Shown here one piece after another: positions 44,991 to 54,724 of a stretch of 64,000 nt of DNA. This DNA comes from an uncultured Alistipes sp. (GTDB lineage: Bacteria; Bacteroidota; Bacteroidia; Bacteroidales; Rikenellaceae): positions 84,589 to 148,588 of the forward strand of contig NZ_CABMQJ010000004.1 of the NCBI RefSeq assembly GCF_902388705.1, written 5' to 3'. A model generated the notes under the pieces. The model ran no database searches. It had not been told where the DNA came from and saw nothing but the letters and a program-made list of their open reading frames with translations. Position 1 is the first letter of the stretch. Every line of letters begins with the position of its first letter. The position numbers and the translations under genes were made by a program.

Positions 44991-47093
44991 ATGGCAAAAC
45001 AGGGTAAGAACAATAATAAGCTGAATATGAACATGCCGCGGCCCTCGATGATGTGGATTTGGGGACTGATCGGCGCCTTCATCATCGGCTGGTACGTGTT
45101 CGGCGATGTCAACGACACGCCGGTCAGCAGCGACTGGACTACCGTCCAGCAGATGGTCGAGAAAGGCGACGTGGAGAAAATCCAGATTGTCAACCGCGAC
45201 CAGGCGCAGGTATTCCTCAGGAAGGAGGCCGCCGAGCAATACCGCAGGGATTCGGTGGACAAGCGTTTCCGCCGGATGCCTGAAACGGGCGTGCAGCTCA
45301 TCTTCACGATCGGCTCGGTCGATTCGTTCCGCGAAGACCTCAAAGCCGCCGAGCAGCAGTCGGGACAGACGGTGCCCGTCGTTTACGAAAACAAGGAAAA
45401 CGGCTGGACGAACGTGCTTATCAACCTGCTGCCCTGGGTGCTGATTATCGGCGTGTGGATTTTCGTCATGCGGTCGATGTCGCGCGGCGCCGGAGGCGGT
45501 GCGGGCGGCGGCATCATGAACGTGGGCAAAGCCAAGGCGCAGGTGTTCGACAAGGACAATACCAAACGCGTGACGTTCAAGGACGTGGCCGGCCTGGAGG
45601 AGGCCAAGGTCGAGATTATGGAAATCGTCGACTTCCTCAAGAAATCCGACAAATACCGGGAACTGGGCGCTAAAATCCCCAAAGGGGCGCTGCTCGTAGG
45701 CCCTCCGGGAACGGGTAAAACGCTGCTGGCCAAAGCCGTCGCCGGCGAGGCCAACGTGCCTTTCCTCTCGATTTCGGGCTCGGATTTCGTGGAAATGTTC
45801 GTGGGCGTGGGCGCTTCGCGTGTCCGCGACCTGTTCGAACAGGCCAAGCAGAAAGCTCCCTGCATCGTCTTCATCGACGAGATCGACGCCATCGGCCGTG
45901 CCCGCGGCAAGAATGCCGGGTTCTCGGGCAACGACGAGCGCGAAAATACGCTGAACCAGCTCCTGACGGAGATGGACGGTTTCCAGACCAATGCGGGTGT
46001 CATCGTGCTCGCGGCCACGAACCGCGCCGACATCCTCGACAAGGCGCTGATGCGCGCCGGGCGTTTCGACCGCCAGATCGAGGTGGGGCTGCCCGACGTC
46101 AAGGAGCGCGAGGAGATTTTCAACGTCCACCTGCGCCCGCTGAAACTCGATCCGAAGCTCGACCGTTCGTTCCTTGCGCGCCAGACTCCCGGTTTCTCGG
46201 GCGCCGACATCGCCAATGTCTGCAACGAGGCGGCCCTGATTGCGGCGCGTCACAATAAGAAATTCGTTTCGAAAGAGGATTTCCTCGCGGCCATCGACCG
46301 CATCGTGGGGGGCCTCGAACGCAAGAATAAAATCATCACCGACGAAGAGAAGCGCGTAATCGCCTACCACGAGGCGGGGCACGCCACGGTAAGCTGGATT
46401 CTCGAGAACGCCAGTCCGCTGATTAAGGTGACGATCATCCCGCGCGGCAAGGCCCTCGGCGCGGCGTGGTACCTGCCCGAGGAGCGGCAGATTACCACGC
46501 GCGAGCAGATGATGGACGAACTGGCCGCCACGCTCGGCGGACGGGTTTCCGAGCAGCTGACCTTCGGCGAGGTTTCGACCGGGGCGCTCAACGACCTGGA
46601 GCGGGTCACCAAGCAGGCTTACGCCATGGTGGCCTATTACGGCATGAGCGAGAACGTCGGCACGTTGAGTTTCTACGATTCGACGGGCCAGAGCGACATG
46701 GCCTTCACCAAACCCTATTCGGAACTCACGGCGCAGCAGATCGACTCCGAGGCCAAACAGGTTATCGAAAAAGCGTACGCGATGGCCGAGAACGTGCTCA
46801 AGGCGCATGCCGACGGGCTCAAGGAGCTGGCCGAACTGCTGCTGGAGCGCGAAGTGGTCTTCACCGAAGACGTGGAGCGCATTTTCGGCAAACGCAAGAA
46901 GGACATCCTGCGTGAGCGGAAAGAGGCCGAAGCCAAAGCCGCCGGAAATGCCGCAGACGTGCCGGGCGCGGCGCCTGCATCCTCTGCTGCGGCGCAGAGT
47001 TCCGAACCGTCCGCCGCTTCCGCCGTCGCGCAGACGGCCGCCGAAGAAGCGCCTGCGGGCAGCACTGCCGCCGCGAGCGCCGAACCCGAATAA
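44991..47093 (+). CDS. ftsH: ATP-dependent zinc metalloprotease FtsH
   Basis: A 700-residue inner-membrane protease. Two membrane helices (about residues 22-40 and 145-162) flank a periplasmic domain; the AAA+ module has Walker A GPPGTGKTLLAKA (about 236-248), Walker B FIDEIDA and the second region of homology DKALMRAGRFDRQI. The zinc site is HEAGHATVSW (about 461) with a later Asp in LNDLERVT. The last 50 residues are a low-complexity Ala/Ser/Pro tail. It degrades membrane and regulatory proteins; its place beside cdsA fits control of lipid synthesis (inference). Confidence 0.98.
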   Translation: MAKQGKNNNKLNMNMPRPSMMWIWGLIGAFIIGWYVFGDVNDTPVSSDWTTVQQMVEKGDVEKIQIVNRDQAQVFLRKEAAEQYRRDSVDKRFRRMPETGVQLIFTIGSVDSFREDLKAAEQQSGQTVPVVYENKENGWTNVLINLLPWVLIIGVWIFVMRSMSRGAGGGAGGGIMNVGKAKAQVFDKDNTKRVTFKDVAGLEEAKVEIMEIVDFLKKSDKYRELGAKIPKGALLVGPPGTGKTLLAKAVAGEANVPFLSISGSDFVEMFVGVGASRVRDLFEQAKQKAPCIVFIDEIDAIGRARGKNAGFSGNDERENTLNQLLTEMDGFQTNAGVIVLAATNRADILDKALMRAGRFDRQIEVGLPDVKEREEIFNVHLRPLKLDPKLDRSFLARQTPGFSGADIANVCNEAALIAARHNKKFVSKEDFLAAIDRIVGGLERKNKIITDEEKRVIAYHEAGHATVSWILENASPLIKVTIIPRGKALGAAWYLPEERQITTREQMMDELAATLGGRVSEQLTFGEVSTGALNDLERVTKQAYAMVAYYGMSENVGTLSFYDSTGQSDMAFTKPYSELTAQQIDSEAKQVIEKAYAMAENVLKAHADGLKELAELLLEREVVFTEDVERIFGKRKKDILRERKEAEAKAAGNAADVPGAAPASSAAAQSSEPSAASAVAQTAAEEAPAGSTAAASAEPE

Positions 47094-47119
47094 ACGAACC
47101 TAACCTGCTTGAATAGCTG

Positions 47120-47968
47120 ATGAGTGAAAAAATGAAGAACCTCGCAGTACGCACGATGAGCGGCCTTGTCCTCGCCGCGGTGGTGCTGGGGGCCATTGCC
47201 TGGTCGCAATGGAGTTTCGGCGCACTGCTGCTGGTGCTGCTTGCGGTCGGGATGCACGAATTCTACGCGCTTGCCGGGAAACAGGGCAATTCCCCGCAGA
47301 AAATCGTGGGACTCGTGGCGGGCATCGTACTTTTCGTACTCAACTTCGCTTTCGTGTCGGAAGACATCGAGATACTGGGCAGTGCCCGGCAGGCGTACGG
47401 CTGCGGCCTTGCGTTCCTGCTGTTGCTGCTGCCCGCCATGTTCATCTGCGAGCTTTACCGCCGGAATGAAAATCCGGCCGCCGGAATCGGAACGACGATG
47501 ATGGGCGTGTGCTACGTGGCGCTGCCGCTGTCGCTGATGTGCTACATTCCGATGGTCGGCAGCGATACGTGGAACCCGTGGGTGATGATCGCATACATCT
47601 TCATCATCTGGGCCAACGACGTTTTCGCCTACCTGGTCGGTATGTCTGTCGGACGCCACCGCCTGTGCGAGCGCCTCTCCCCCAAAAAGTCGTGGGAGGG
47701 ATTCTTCGGCGGCCTGGCCGGCGCTGTCGTCATGGGCGTAGTCGCCGCGAAAGTGCTCGACGCCCACGTCTGGGTGTGGGCCGGCCTGGCGCTGGTCGCA
47801 GCCGTTTCGGGCGTGCTGGGCGATTTGGTGGAGTCGATGTTCAAGCGCGCCGCGGGCGTCAAGGATTCCGGGAAGCTGATTCCCGGCCACGGCGGGATGC
47901 TGGACCGCTTCGACGCCATGTTGCTTTCTGCGCCGTTCGTGTTCGTCTATATGCTTTTTGTGATGTAA
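47120..47968 (+). CDS. cdsA: Phosphatidate cytidylyltransferase
   Basis: A 282-residue integral membrane enzyme making CDP-diacylglycerol from phosphatidate and CTP. The full CdsA signature is at the C-terminus (SMFKRAAGVKDSGKLIPGHG then GMLDRFD), preceded by SPKKSWEGFFGG. It feeds the following psd gene through phosphatidylserine. Confidence 0.97.
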   Translation: MSEKMKNLAVRTMSGLVLAAVVLGAIAWSQWSFGALLLVLLAVGMHEFYALAGKQGNSPQKIVGLVAGIVLFVLNFAFVSEDIEILGSARQAYGCGLAFLLLLLPAMFICELYRRNENPAAGIGTTMMGVCYVALPLSLMCYIPMVGSDTWNPWVMIAYIFIIWANDVFAYLVGMSVGRHRLCERLSPKKSWEGFFGGLAGAVVMGVVAAKVLDAHVWVWAGLALVAAVSGVLGDLVESMFKRAAGVKDSGKLIPGHGGMLDRFDAMLLSAPFVFVYMLFVM

Positions 47969-47987
47969 CTGCAAACCTAATTAAGTT

Positions 47988-48659
47988 ATGAGAATAAATA
48001 AGGAAGGCTATAAAATCATCGGTATCTCGGGCGCTGTCTGTGTGCTTTTGTTTTGGCTGATTTACCACCTGCTTGTCAGCGATTCGAGTGTCTCGCTGCT
48101 GTGGGTAAGCGCGGTACTGCTGTTGCTGTTCTGGTTTTTTATCGTGGCGTTTTTCCGGGAGCCGCGTCGTGTGCGCATACACGATGCCGATTTGGTTTTC
48201 TCGCCCTGTGACGGCCGTGTGGTCGTGACGGAGGTTGTCCGCGAGAATGAGTACCTCGACGAGGAGATGCTGCAAATCTCGATTTTCATGTCCGTGACGA
48301 ACGTCCATATGAACTGGGTTCCCGTGGGGGGTACGGTCGAATATTTCAAATACCATCCGGGGCGTTTCCTCGTTGCCTGGCATCCCAAGTCGTCGACCGA
48401 GAACGAGCGTACGACGACTGTGGTGCGGATGGACTCGGGCCGCAAAGTGCTCTTCCGCCAGATTGCGGGCCTGATTGCCCGGCGCATCATCTCCTACATG
48501 AAAGTCGGGGAGCCCGTGGAGCAGAACAGCGTCTGCGGCTTTATCAAATTCGGCTCGCGCGTCGACGTGCTGGTGCCGAAAGACAGTGAACTGCTGGTCG
48601 AAATCGGCGATCCCGTCGTGGGTTCGCAGACTCCGATTGCACGCCTGCACAGGGCCTAA
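47988..48659 (+). CDS. psd: Phosphatidylserine decarboxylase, short (archaeal-type) proenzyme
   Basis: A 223-residue membrane-bound proenzyme that makes phosphatidylethanolamine. Two N-terminal membrane helices (about 10-48) precede the catalytic part with HMNWVP and the self-cleavage site GFIKFGSRVDV (about 178-188): cleavage between Gly and Ser would leave the pyruvoyl group. The length fits the short Psd type. It lies 19 bases after cdsA. Confidence 0.94.
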   Translation: MRINKEGYKIIGISGAVCVLLFWLIYHLLVSDSSVSLLWVSAVLLLLFWFFIVAFFREPRRVRIHDADLVFSPCDGRVVVTEVVRENEYLDEEMLQISIFMSVTNVHMNWVPVGGTVEYFKYHPGRFLVAWHPKSSTENERTTTVVRMDSGRKVLFRQIAGLIARRIISYMKVGEPVEQNSVCGFIKFGSRVDVLVPKDSELLVEIGDPVVGSQTPIARLHRA

Positions 48660-48671
48660 ACTCCGGCGGCT

Positions 48672-49778
48672 ATGCAGACGACTCCCCAGACTATCCTGAA
48701 GTTTATCGTGGGCGCGGCGATTGCTGCGGCCATCCTCTTCCTGGTCTGGTATTTCCGTTCGATTGTCGTTTATGTCCTGATTTCTGCGGTGCTGGCCGTC
48801 ATGGGCAATCCGCTCGTGAAACGCCTCGCCGCGCTGCATGTCAAAGGGTGGCGTATTCCCCGCTGGCTGGCTGCGCTGGCGACGCTGATTGTTATCTGGG
48901 TGGTGCTGGCCACGCTCTGCTCCCTGTTCGTGCCGCTCGTTTTCAACAAGATATACCAATTCTCGAATGTCGATTTCGCTACGGTGGTGGGCAGTATCGA
49001 GGAGCCGGTAGCCCGGGCGCAGAATTACCTGCACGAGTTCTTCGCCATGCCCGAGAGTTCCCTGTCGCTTTCGGAGGCGCTCGCCTCCGCCCTGAAGCAG
49101 GTGATCGACATCGAATCGCTCAACACCATCTTTTCGTCGATTGTCAACGTCGTACTCTCCTCGGTCATCGCCATTTTCTCCATCACGTTCATTACCTTCT
49201 TCTTCCTGCGGGACGAGGGACTGTTCTACTCCATGATTACGGCGATGTTCCCCGACCGCTACCACGAGAATATCACCCGGGCGCTCGATTCGGTCACGCT
49301 GCTGCTGGCCCGCTATTTCACGGGGATTCTTTCGGAGAGCCTGATGCTGATGGTGGCGGTGTCGCTGACGATGATGGCCTTCGGCATGAAGGCCGCCGAC
49401 GCGGCGTTCATCGGCCTCGTGATGGGCGTGATGAACGTGGTGCCCTACGCCGGGCCGCTGATCGGCGGCGTGGTGTCGGTGTTCGTGGGCATCGTGACCC
49501 CTATCGAGGGCATGAGCGTGGGACATACGGCGTTCGTTATCGCCGGCTCGCTGCTGGTTCTCAAGGGGCTCGACGATTTCGTCCTCCAGCCGACGCTCTA
49601 TTCCGAGCGCGTCAAGGCGCACCCGCTCGAAATTTTCCTCGTAATTCTGATTGCCGGTTCGCTGGCCGGAATCCTCGGCATGCTGCTGGCCATTCCGTCG
49701 TATACCGTGCTGCGCGTTTTCGCCAAGGAGTTTTTCTCCCAGTTCCGGCTGGTGCGTAAGTTAACCGAAAAAATCTGA
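48672..49778 (+). CDS. AI-2E family transporter (YhhT/PerM-like)
   Basis: A 368-residue membrane protein with about eight helices. Family blocks include ITFFFLRDEG (about 172-181) and the C-terminal MGVMNVVPYAGPLIGGV (about 252-268) and GILGMLLAIP. Members have been linked to export of autoinducer-2, sodium or other small molecules, so the substrate is open. Its stop overlaps the next start by one base. Confidence 0.9.
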   Translation: MQTTPQTILKFIVGAAIAAAILFLVWYFRSIVVYVLISAVLAVMGNPLVKRLAALHVKGWRIPRWLAALATLIVIWVVLATLCSLFVPLVFNKIYQFSNVDFATVVGSIEEPVARAQNYLHEFFAMPESSLSLSEALASALKQVIDIESLNTIFSSIVNVVLSSVIAIFSITFITFFFLRDEGLFYSMITAMFPDRYHENITRALDSVTLLLARYFTGILSESLMLMVAVSLTMMAFGMKAADAAFIGLVMGVMNVVPYAGPLIGGVVSVFVGIVTPIEGMSVGHTAFVIAGSLLVLKGLDDFVLQPTLYSERVKAHPLEIFLVILIAGSLAGILGMLLAIPSYTVLRVFAKEFFSQFRLVRKLTEKI

Positions 49779-50146
49779 TGGAGGGTGTGACGATAGAGGG
49801 CGTTGTGGAACACGGACGCCGCCTCGGGCGCGAACTGGGATTTCCGACGGCCAATATGGCTGTTCCCGATTCCGTCGGCGCTGCGGACGGAGTCTATTAC
49901 TCCCGTGTCGAAATCGACGGAGCGTGCTACGACGCCATGTCCAACCTGGGCCGCAACCCGTCGGTCGGCGGTTCGGAGCGGCATCTCGAAACGCATATTT
50001 TCGGATTTGGCGGATCGTTGTACGGCCGTACGCTGCGCGTCGTGCTGGTTTGCAGAATCCGCGACGAGCGTCGCTTCGCTACAATCGAAGAGTTGCGTGA
50101 GCAGTTGGCAAGGGACAAGGAATATATCTTGAAATTAAAAAAATAA
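49778..50146 (+). CDS. Stand-alone riboflavin kinase domain
   Basis: A 122-residue protein equal to the C-terminal flavokinase half of RibF. It has GRRLGRELGFPTANM (residues 13-27) for nucleotide and riboflavin binding, NLGRNPSVGG, and the catalytic Glu in LETHIFGF, followed by LYGRTLRVVL. The FAD synthetase half is missing and no N-terminal remnant is visible upstream, because the previous gene overlaps by one base. It would make FMN only. The usual Thr of GxxPT is Ser. A full-length RibF may exist elsewhere. Confidence 0.88.
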   Translation: MEGVTIEGVVEHGRRLGRELGFPTANMAVPDSVGAADGVYYSRVEIDGACYDAMSNLGRNPSVGGSERHLETHIFGFGGSLYGRTLRVVLVCRIRDERRFATIEELREQLARDKEYILKLKK

Positions 50147-50152
50147 CAACCT

Positions 50153-51562
50153 ATGTTTTTGGATTTGACTATGCCCTATAAGGTCGCCGACATGTCGCTG
50201 GCCGAATGGGGACGCAAAGAGATTGAAATCGCCGAGCACGAGATGCCCGGACTGATGGCCGTGCGCCGCAAATACGGCCCGCAGAAACCGCTGAAAGGCG
50301 TACGCGTCATGGGCTCGCTGCACATGACCATCCAGACCGCCGTGCTGATCGAAACGCTCGTCGAGCTGGGCGCCGACGTGCGCTGGTGCTCGTGCAACAT
50401 CTTCTCGACGCAGGATCATGCCGCCGCGGCTATCGCCGAAGCGGGCGTTCCGGTCTTCGCGTGGAAAGGCGAAACGCTGCCCGAATACTGGTGGTGTACC
50501 GCCATGGCGCTTTCGTTCCCGGGCGGCAAGGGCCCCCAGCTGATTGTGGACGACGGCGGCGACGCCACGCTGCTGATTCACAAGGGATACAAGGCCGAAG
50601 GGGATGCTTCGACGCTCGACTACGCCCCCTCGTCCTACGAGGAGGAGGTGATTCTGGACACGCTCAAAACGATCCTTGGCGAGGATAAGGACAAATGGCA
50701 CCGCACGGTAGCCGACTGGAAAGGCGTGAGCGAGGAAACCACGACGGGCGTGCACCGCCTCTACCAGATGCAGGAGGCCGGCGAACTGCTCGTTCCGGCC
50801 ATCAACGTCAACGACTCCTGCACCAAGTCGAAGTTCGACAACCTGTACGGCTGCCGCGAGTCGCTGGCCGACGGCATCAAGCGCGCCACCGACGTGATGA
50901 TTGCGGGCAAGGTGGTCGTGGTCTGCGGCTACGGCGACGTAGGCAAGGGCTGTGCGGCTTCGATGCGTTCGTACGGCGCCCGTGTCATCGTGACCGAAAT
51001 CGACCCTATTTGCGCTCTGCAGGCGGCAATGGAGGGCTTCGAAGTGAAGACCGTCGAAAGCGCCCTGGCGGAGGGGAATATCTTCGTCACCTGCACGGGT
51101 AACTGCGACATCATCACGCTCGAACATATGGAGAAGATGCGCGACCAGGCGATTGTCTGCAACATCGGCCATTTCGACAACGAAATCCAGATGGCGCGCC
51201 TCGAGAAATCGGGGGCTGTCAAGACCAATATCAAACCGCAGGTCGACAAGTTCACCTTCCCCGACGGCCATTCGATTTTCGTACTGGCCGAAGGCCGCCT
51301 GGTGAATCTCGGCTGTGCCACGGGACATCCCTCGTTCGTGATGTCGAACTCCTTTACGAACCAGTGCCTCGCACAGATGGAGTTGTGGCAGGAGAAGCTC
51401 GAAGTGGGGGTTTACCGCCTGCCGAAGCACCTCGACGAGGAGGTTGCGCGCCTGCACCTGGACAACCTCGGCGTGGAGCTCACGCACCTTACGAAGAAAC
51501 AGGCCGACTACATCGGCGTGAATCCCGACGGCCCCTACAAAGCCGAACATTACCGCTATTGA
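50153..51562 (+). CDS. ahcY: Adenosylhomocysteinase
   Basis: A 469-residue NAD-dependent hydrolase of S-adenosylhomocysteine. Features: SLHMTIQTAVLIETL (about residues 47-61), CNIFSTQDHAAAAIA, VNDSCTKSKFDNLYGCRESL (about 222-241) with the catalytic Lys, the NAD loop VVCGYGDVGKGCA, and the C-terminal DGPYKAEHYRY tail that reaches into the neighbouring subunit. It is 6 bases after the flavokinase and ends the operon. Confidence 0.98.
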   Translation: MFLDLTMPYKVADMSLAEWGRKEIEIAEHEMPGLMAVRRKYGPQKPLKGVRVMGSLHMTIQTAVLIETLVELGADVRWCSCNIFSTQDHAAAAIAEAGVPVFAWKGETLPEYWWCTAMALSFPGGKGPQLIVDDGGDATLLIHKGYKAEGDASTLDYAPSSYEEEVILDTLKTILGEDKDKWHRTVADWKGVSEETTTGVHRLYQMQEAGELLVPAINVNDSCTKSKFDNLYGCRESLADGIKRATDVMIAGKVVVVCGYGDVGKGCAASMRSYGARVIVTEIDPICALQAAMEGFEVKTVESALAEGNIFVTCTGNCDIITLEHMEKMRDQAIVCNIGHFDNEIQMARLEKSGAVKTNIKPQVDKFTFPDGHSIFVLAEGRLVNLGCATGHPSFVMSNSFTNQCLAQMELWQEKLEVGVYRLPKHLDEEVARLHLDNLGVELTHLTKKQADYIGVNPDGPYKAEHYRY

Positions 51563-51564
51563 TT

Positions 51565-51590
51565 CCCCGTATCCGGGGTGTCTTTCCCAT
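51565..51590 (+). terminator. Short terminator of the ahcY operon
   Basis: CCCCG/CGGGG stem with a short loop, followed by TGTCTTT, directly after the ahcY stop. A second dyad CGGAAGC/GCTTCCG follows near 51598-51627. Confidence 0.5.
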
Positions 51591-51737
51591 GCGAACGGAA
51601 GCTTTGCCGGATGGCGGGGCTTCCGTTTCCGTTGTCGTGTCCGGGAAGGAAGTTGCCCGGAAGGCGACGATACGCATAATCCCGCCGCTGCGGTCTGTGA
51701 CGGCCGGGGTGCGCCGCGACTGAACCCGGAATGCATG

Positions 51738-51769
51738 AAAACCCCGCTGTCGAAAGACAGCGGGGTTTT
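51738..51769. terminator. Bidirectional terminator between ahcY and the M16 protease
   Basis: A 14-bp stem AAAACCCCGCTGTC/GACAGCGGGGTTTT with a GAAA tetraloop, A and T ends on each side. Confidence 0.9.
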
Positions 51770-51812
51770 CCATACCGGCGTTTGGCCGGGCCGGGGCTTT
51801 GCCCTGCAGGGG

Positions 51813-54713
51813 TCAATATCCGAATATTTCCTCCTGCGACACGGTCTGGATCGGCCCGAGCGTCTTGAGGTAGTTCAAATCGAGATCCTGAATGTCGCCC
51901 AGGATGCCGTATACGTATTTGCGGCCCTTAATCCATTTTTCCTGTGCCGCCTTGACATCGGCGAGCGTCATTTCCTGCGCCTTTTCGAAAATCTGTTTGG
52001 CGCGCGGTTCCGTCAGTCCGAGGTCGCGGGCGCTGAGGTAACTCCACAGCACGTCGCTCTTCACCGTGCGGTCGGTGCGCAGGCGTGTGATGAGCGCCTC
52101 CTTGGCGATGTTGAACGCAGCCTCCGATTCGGGCATGTTGTTGATGATGTCGTCGAATGCCTCGACGGCCTTTTGCAGCTTGTCGTTCTGCGTTGCGATG
52201 AACGCGTAGAAGAAGTAGTCGCCTTTGGCGTTCGAGGGCGTTGCGAGGGTGGCCCACGCCGAATACGCCAGGCCGCGGGCTTCGCGCATCTCCTGGAATA
52301 CGATGCTGTTCATGCCGCCGCCGAAATACTCGTTGTAGAGGGAAATTTCGGGATCGGCCGCCAATTCCAGTTTTTCGCCGCGGTTCGAATACTGGAGGTA
52401 ATAGAGCTGCTTGGCGTCGTATTGCGCCAGTACGACCTTGTTCTGGTCGGTAGGCTGCTGGACGCTGAATTTCTTCTCCAGCGGCTTCAGGTCGGCGGCT
52501 GCCTTGTGGTGCTCGGCCAATGCCTCTTTCACCTCTTTTTCGTCCATCGGCCCGTAGTAGAGCACCTCATGCTGATTGCCCGTCAGGTCGCTGATCTTGG
52601 CGAGCAGCTGCTCCGATGTCAGCCCCTGCAGTTCGGGGTTGGGGAGGGTGGTGCGGCGGATGAAGTCGCTGCCGTAGAACAGGTAGCGCTGGAGGGCGCT
52701 GAAGCAGCGGCCCTGGTTGAGCTTGGCGTCGGCACGGCTCTTGATCATGTCGCCCTTGAGGTTCTGCAGGATGGCTTCGTCGGGTTTGGCCCCGGCAATC
52801 AATCCCTCGACAATCTCCATGGCTTTACCCATGTTCTCGCTCAATCCCTGTATCTGTATCCAGCTCTGGTTGGGTCCGGCGTTCAGGTAGAACGAGCAGG
52901 CGTTGTCGTACATTTCCGATGCAATCTGCTCGGCGGTCATCTTGTCGGTGCCGAGGTAGCCGAGGTAGTTGAAGGCCAGGTTCAGCGCCGGATCGTTCTC
53001 CGTGCCGGTGTTGAACACGTAAATCAGGGTGAAGATGTCGTTGGTGTCGTTCTTCTTGTAGAGCACGTCCACGCCCTTCTGCGCCGGGAACTGCGACATG
53101 TCTTTCTTGTAGTCGACGAATACCGGTTCGATCGGTTCGACCTGCGTGTTCTGCACTTCGGCGAGGAACTCGCTCTTGTTGTCGCGGTTGGTCACGATCG
53201 GCGTGATTTTCGGGGCTGCGATTTTCTGTTCGTTGGGGTCTTTGCCTTCGCGCTTGTAGACGATGGCGTAGCTTTCGGGGCCGAGGTACTTGTTGGCCCA
53301 GTCCACGACGTCCTGCTTGGTGATTTTCGACATGCGGTCGAGCTGCTGTACGTCGTCGGCCCAGTCGTTGCCGTAGATGAACGAATAAACGTAGGTTATT
53401 GCGCGGTTGCCGTTGTCCTCTAACGAGCGCATCCGATCCAGTTTGTAGTTGTTGATGGTCGCCTCGATGAGCTTTTCGTCGAAGTCCCCGTTCCGCAGCT
53501 TGGCGATTTCCGCCAGGAGCAGGTCGCGCACTTCGTCCAGCGACTGCCCGGCTTTCGGGCGGCCGGCTACGAGGAACGTGCCGTAGTCGGGCTGCGTCGA
53601 TGCGTAGCCGTAGGCCGACAGCACTTTCTGCTGCTGGTTGAGGTCGAGGTCGATCAGGCCTGCCTGTCCGTTGTAGAGCACCGAGCCGACGATGTCGCTG
53701 ACATCGGTCGATTTATCGGTCGCGCCCGGCAGGCGCCATCCCAGCATCACGTTGGCGGCCTCCAGGCCGTAAACCTCTTTCACGACGGGCGAGGTAATCG
53801 GCTGTTCGGGTTCGAAATGCAGTTTGGGCAGATCGGGATTGGGCTGCATGTCGCCGAAGTATTTTTCGATTGTGGCGACCATCTCGTCCGGATCGAAGTC
53901 GCCCGACACGCAGACGGCCATGTTGTTCGGCACGTAATAGGTCTTGTGGTAATTCCTGACGTTGGTGATCGACGGGTTTTTCAGGTGCTCCTGCGTGCCC
54001 AGCACGGTCTGCGTGCCGTAGGGATGGTGGGGGAAGAGTGCGGCGTCCATGGCTTCCCATACCTTGCGGCTGTCCTGGGTCAGCGACATGTTCTTCTCCT
54101 CGTAAATGGTTTCCAGCTCGGTGTGGAAGCCGCGGATTACGGGATTCCTGAAACGGTCGGACTGGATTTTGGCCCAGTTGTCGATTTGGTTCGAGGGAAT
54201 GTCCTCGACGTAAACCGTCATGTCCTGCGACGTAAAGGCGTTGGTGCCGTTGGCGCCGATGGCAGACATCAGTTTGTCGTACTCGTTGGGAATGGCGATT
54301 TTCGATGCCTCGTAGCTCACCGAGTCGATTCGGTGGTAGATGGCGGCGCGCTCGGCCTCGTCCGTCGTTTTGCGGTATACCTCGAACAGGTTCTCGATTT
54401 CATCGAGCATCGGTTTCTCGGCCGCATAGTCCGAGGTGCCGAACTGCTGCGTGCCCTTGAACATCAGGTGCTCGAAATAGTGGGCCAGGCCCGTGGTTTC
54501 CGCCGGGTCGTTCTTGCCGCCCACCTTGACGGCGATGTAGGTCTGGATGCGCGGCGTTTCCTTATTGACGCTCATGTAGACCTTCATGCCGTTGTCGAGC
54601 GTGTAGATGCGGGTGTTCAACGGGTCGCCCGCTACCGTTTCGTACTTGTACTTGGAACAAGCCGCGGCCAGCATCGCTACGATGACTGCCGTAAGGAGTA
54701 GAAACTTTTTCAT
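51813..54713 (-). CDS. M16-family zinc protease, two-module lipoprotein
   Basis: A 966-residue protein with lipobox LAAAC (Cys about residue 19), so anchored on the periplasmic or outer-membrane face. The N-terminal M16 module has the inverted zinc motif HYFEH (about 72-76) with the downstream Glu in ELETIYEEKN. The second module (from about residue 520) has lost the zinc motif but keeps the supporting REARGLAYSAW block, as in pitrilysin-type proteins. It degrades peptides inside a clam-shell chamber. ATG 54713 is fixed by the signal peptide; the longer open frame is spurious. Confidence 0.95.
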   Translation of the reverse strand: MKKFLLLTAVIVAMLAAACSKYKYETVAGDPLNTRIYTLDNGMKVYMSVNKETPRIQTYIAVKVGGKNDPAETTGLAHYFEHLMFKGTQQFGTSDYAAEKPMLDEIENLFEVYRKTTDEAERAAIYHRIDSVSYEASKIAIPNEYDKLMSAIGANGTNAFTSQDMTVYVEDIPSNQIDNWAKIQSDRFRNPVIRGFHTELETIYEEKNMSLTQDSRKVWEAMDAALFPHHPYGTQTVLGTQEHLKNPSITNVRNYHKTYYVPNNMAVCVSGDFDPDEMVATIEKYFGDMQPNPDLPKLHFEPEQPITSPVVKEVYGLEAANVMLGWRLPGATDKSTDVSDIVGSVLYNGQAGLIDLDLNQQQKVLSAYGYASTQPDYGTFLVAGRPKAGQSLDEVRDLLLAEIAKLRNGDFDEKLIEATINNYKLDRMRSLEDNGNRAITYVYSFIYGNDWADDVQQLDRMSKITKQDVVDWANKYLGPESYAIVYKREGKDPNEQKIAAPKITPIVTNRDNKSEFLAEVQNTQVEPIEPVFVDYKKDMSQFPAQKGVDVLYKKNDTNDIFTLIYVFNTGTENDPALNLAFNYLGYLGTDKMTAEQIASEMYDNACSFYLNAGPNQSWIQIQGLSENMGKAMEIVEGLIAGAKPDEAILQNLKGDMIKSRADAKLNQGRCFSALQRYLFYGSDFIRRTTLPNPELQGLTSEQLLAKISDLTGNQHEVLYYGPMDEKEVKEALAEHHKAAADLKPLEKKFSVQQPTDQNKVVLAQYDAKQLYYLQYSNRGEKLELAADPEISLYNEYFGGGMNSIVFQEMREARGLAYSAWATLATPSNAKGDYFFYAFIATQNDKLQKAVEAFDDIINNMPESEAAFNIAKEALITRLRTDRTVKSDVLWSYLSARDLGLTEPRAKQIFEKAQEMTLADVKAAQEKWIKGRKYVYGILGDIQDLDLNYLKTLGPIQTVSQEEIFGY

Positions 54714-54724
54714 TATCTCTGGGG

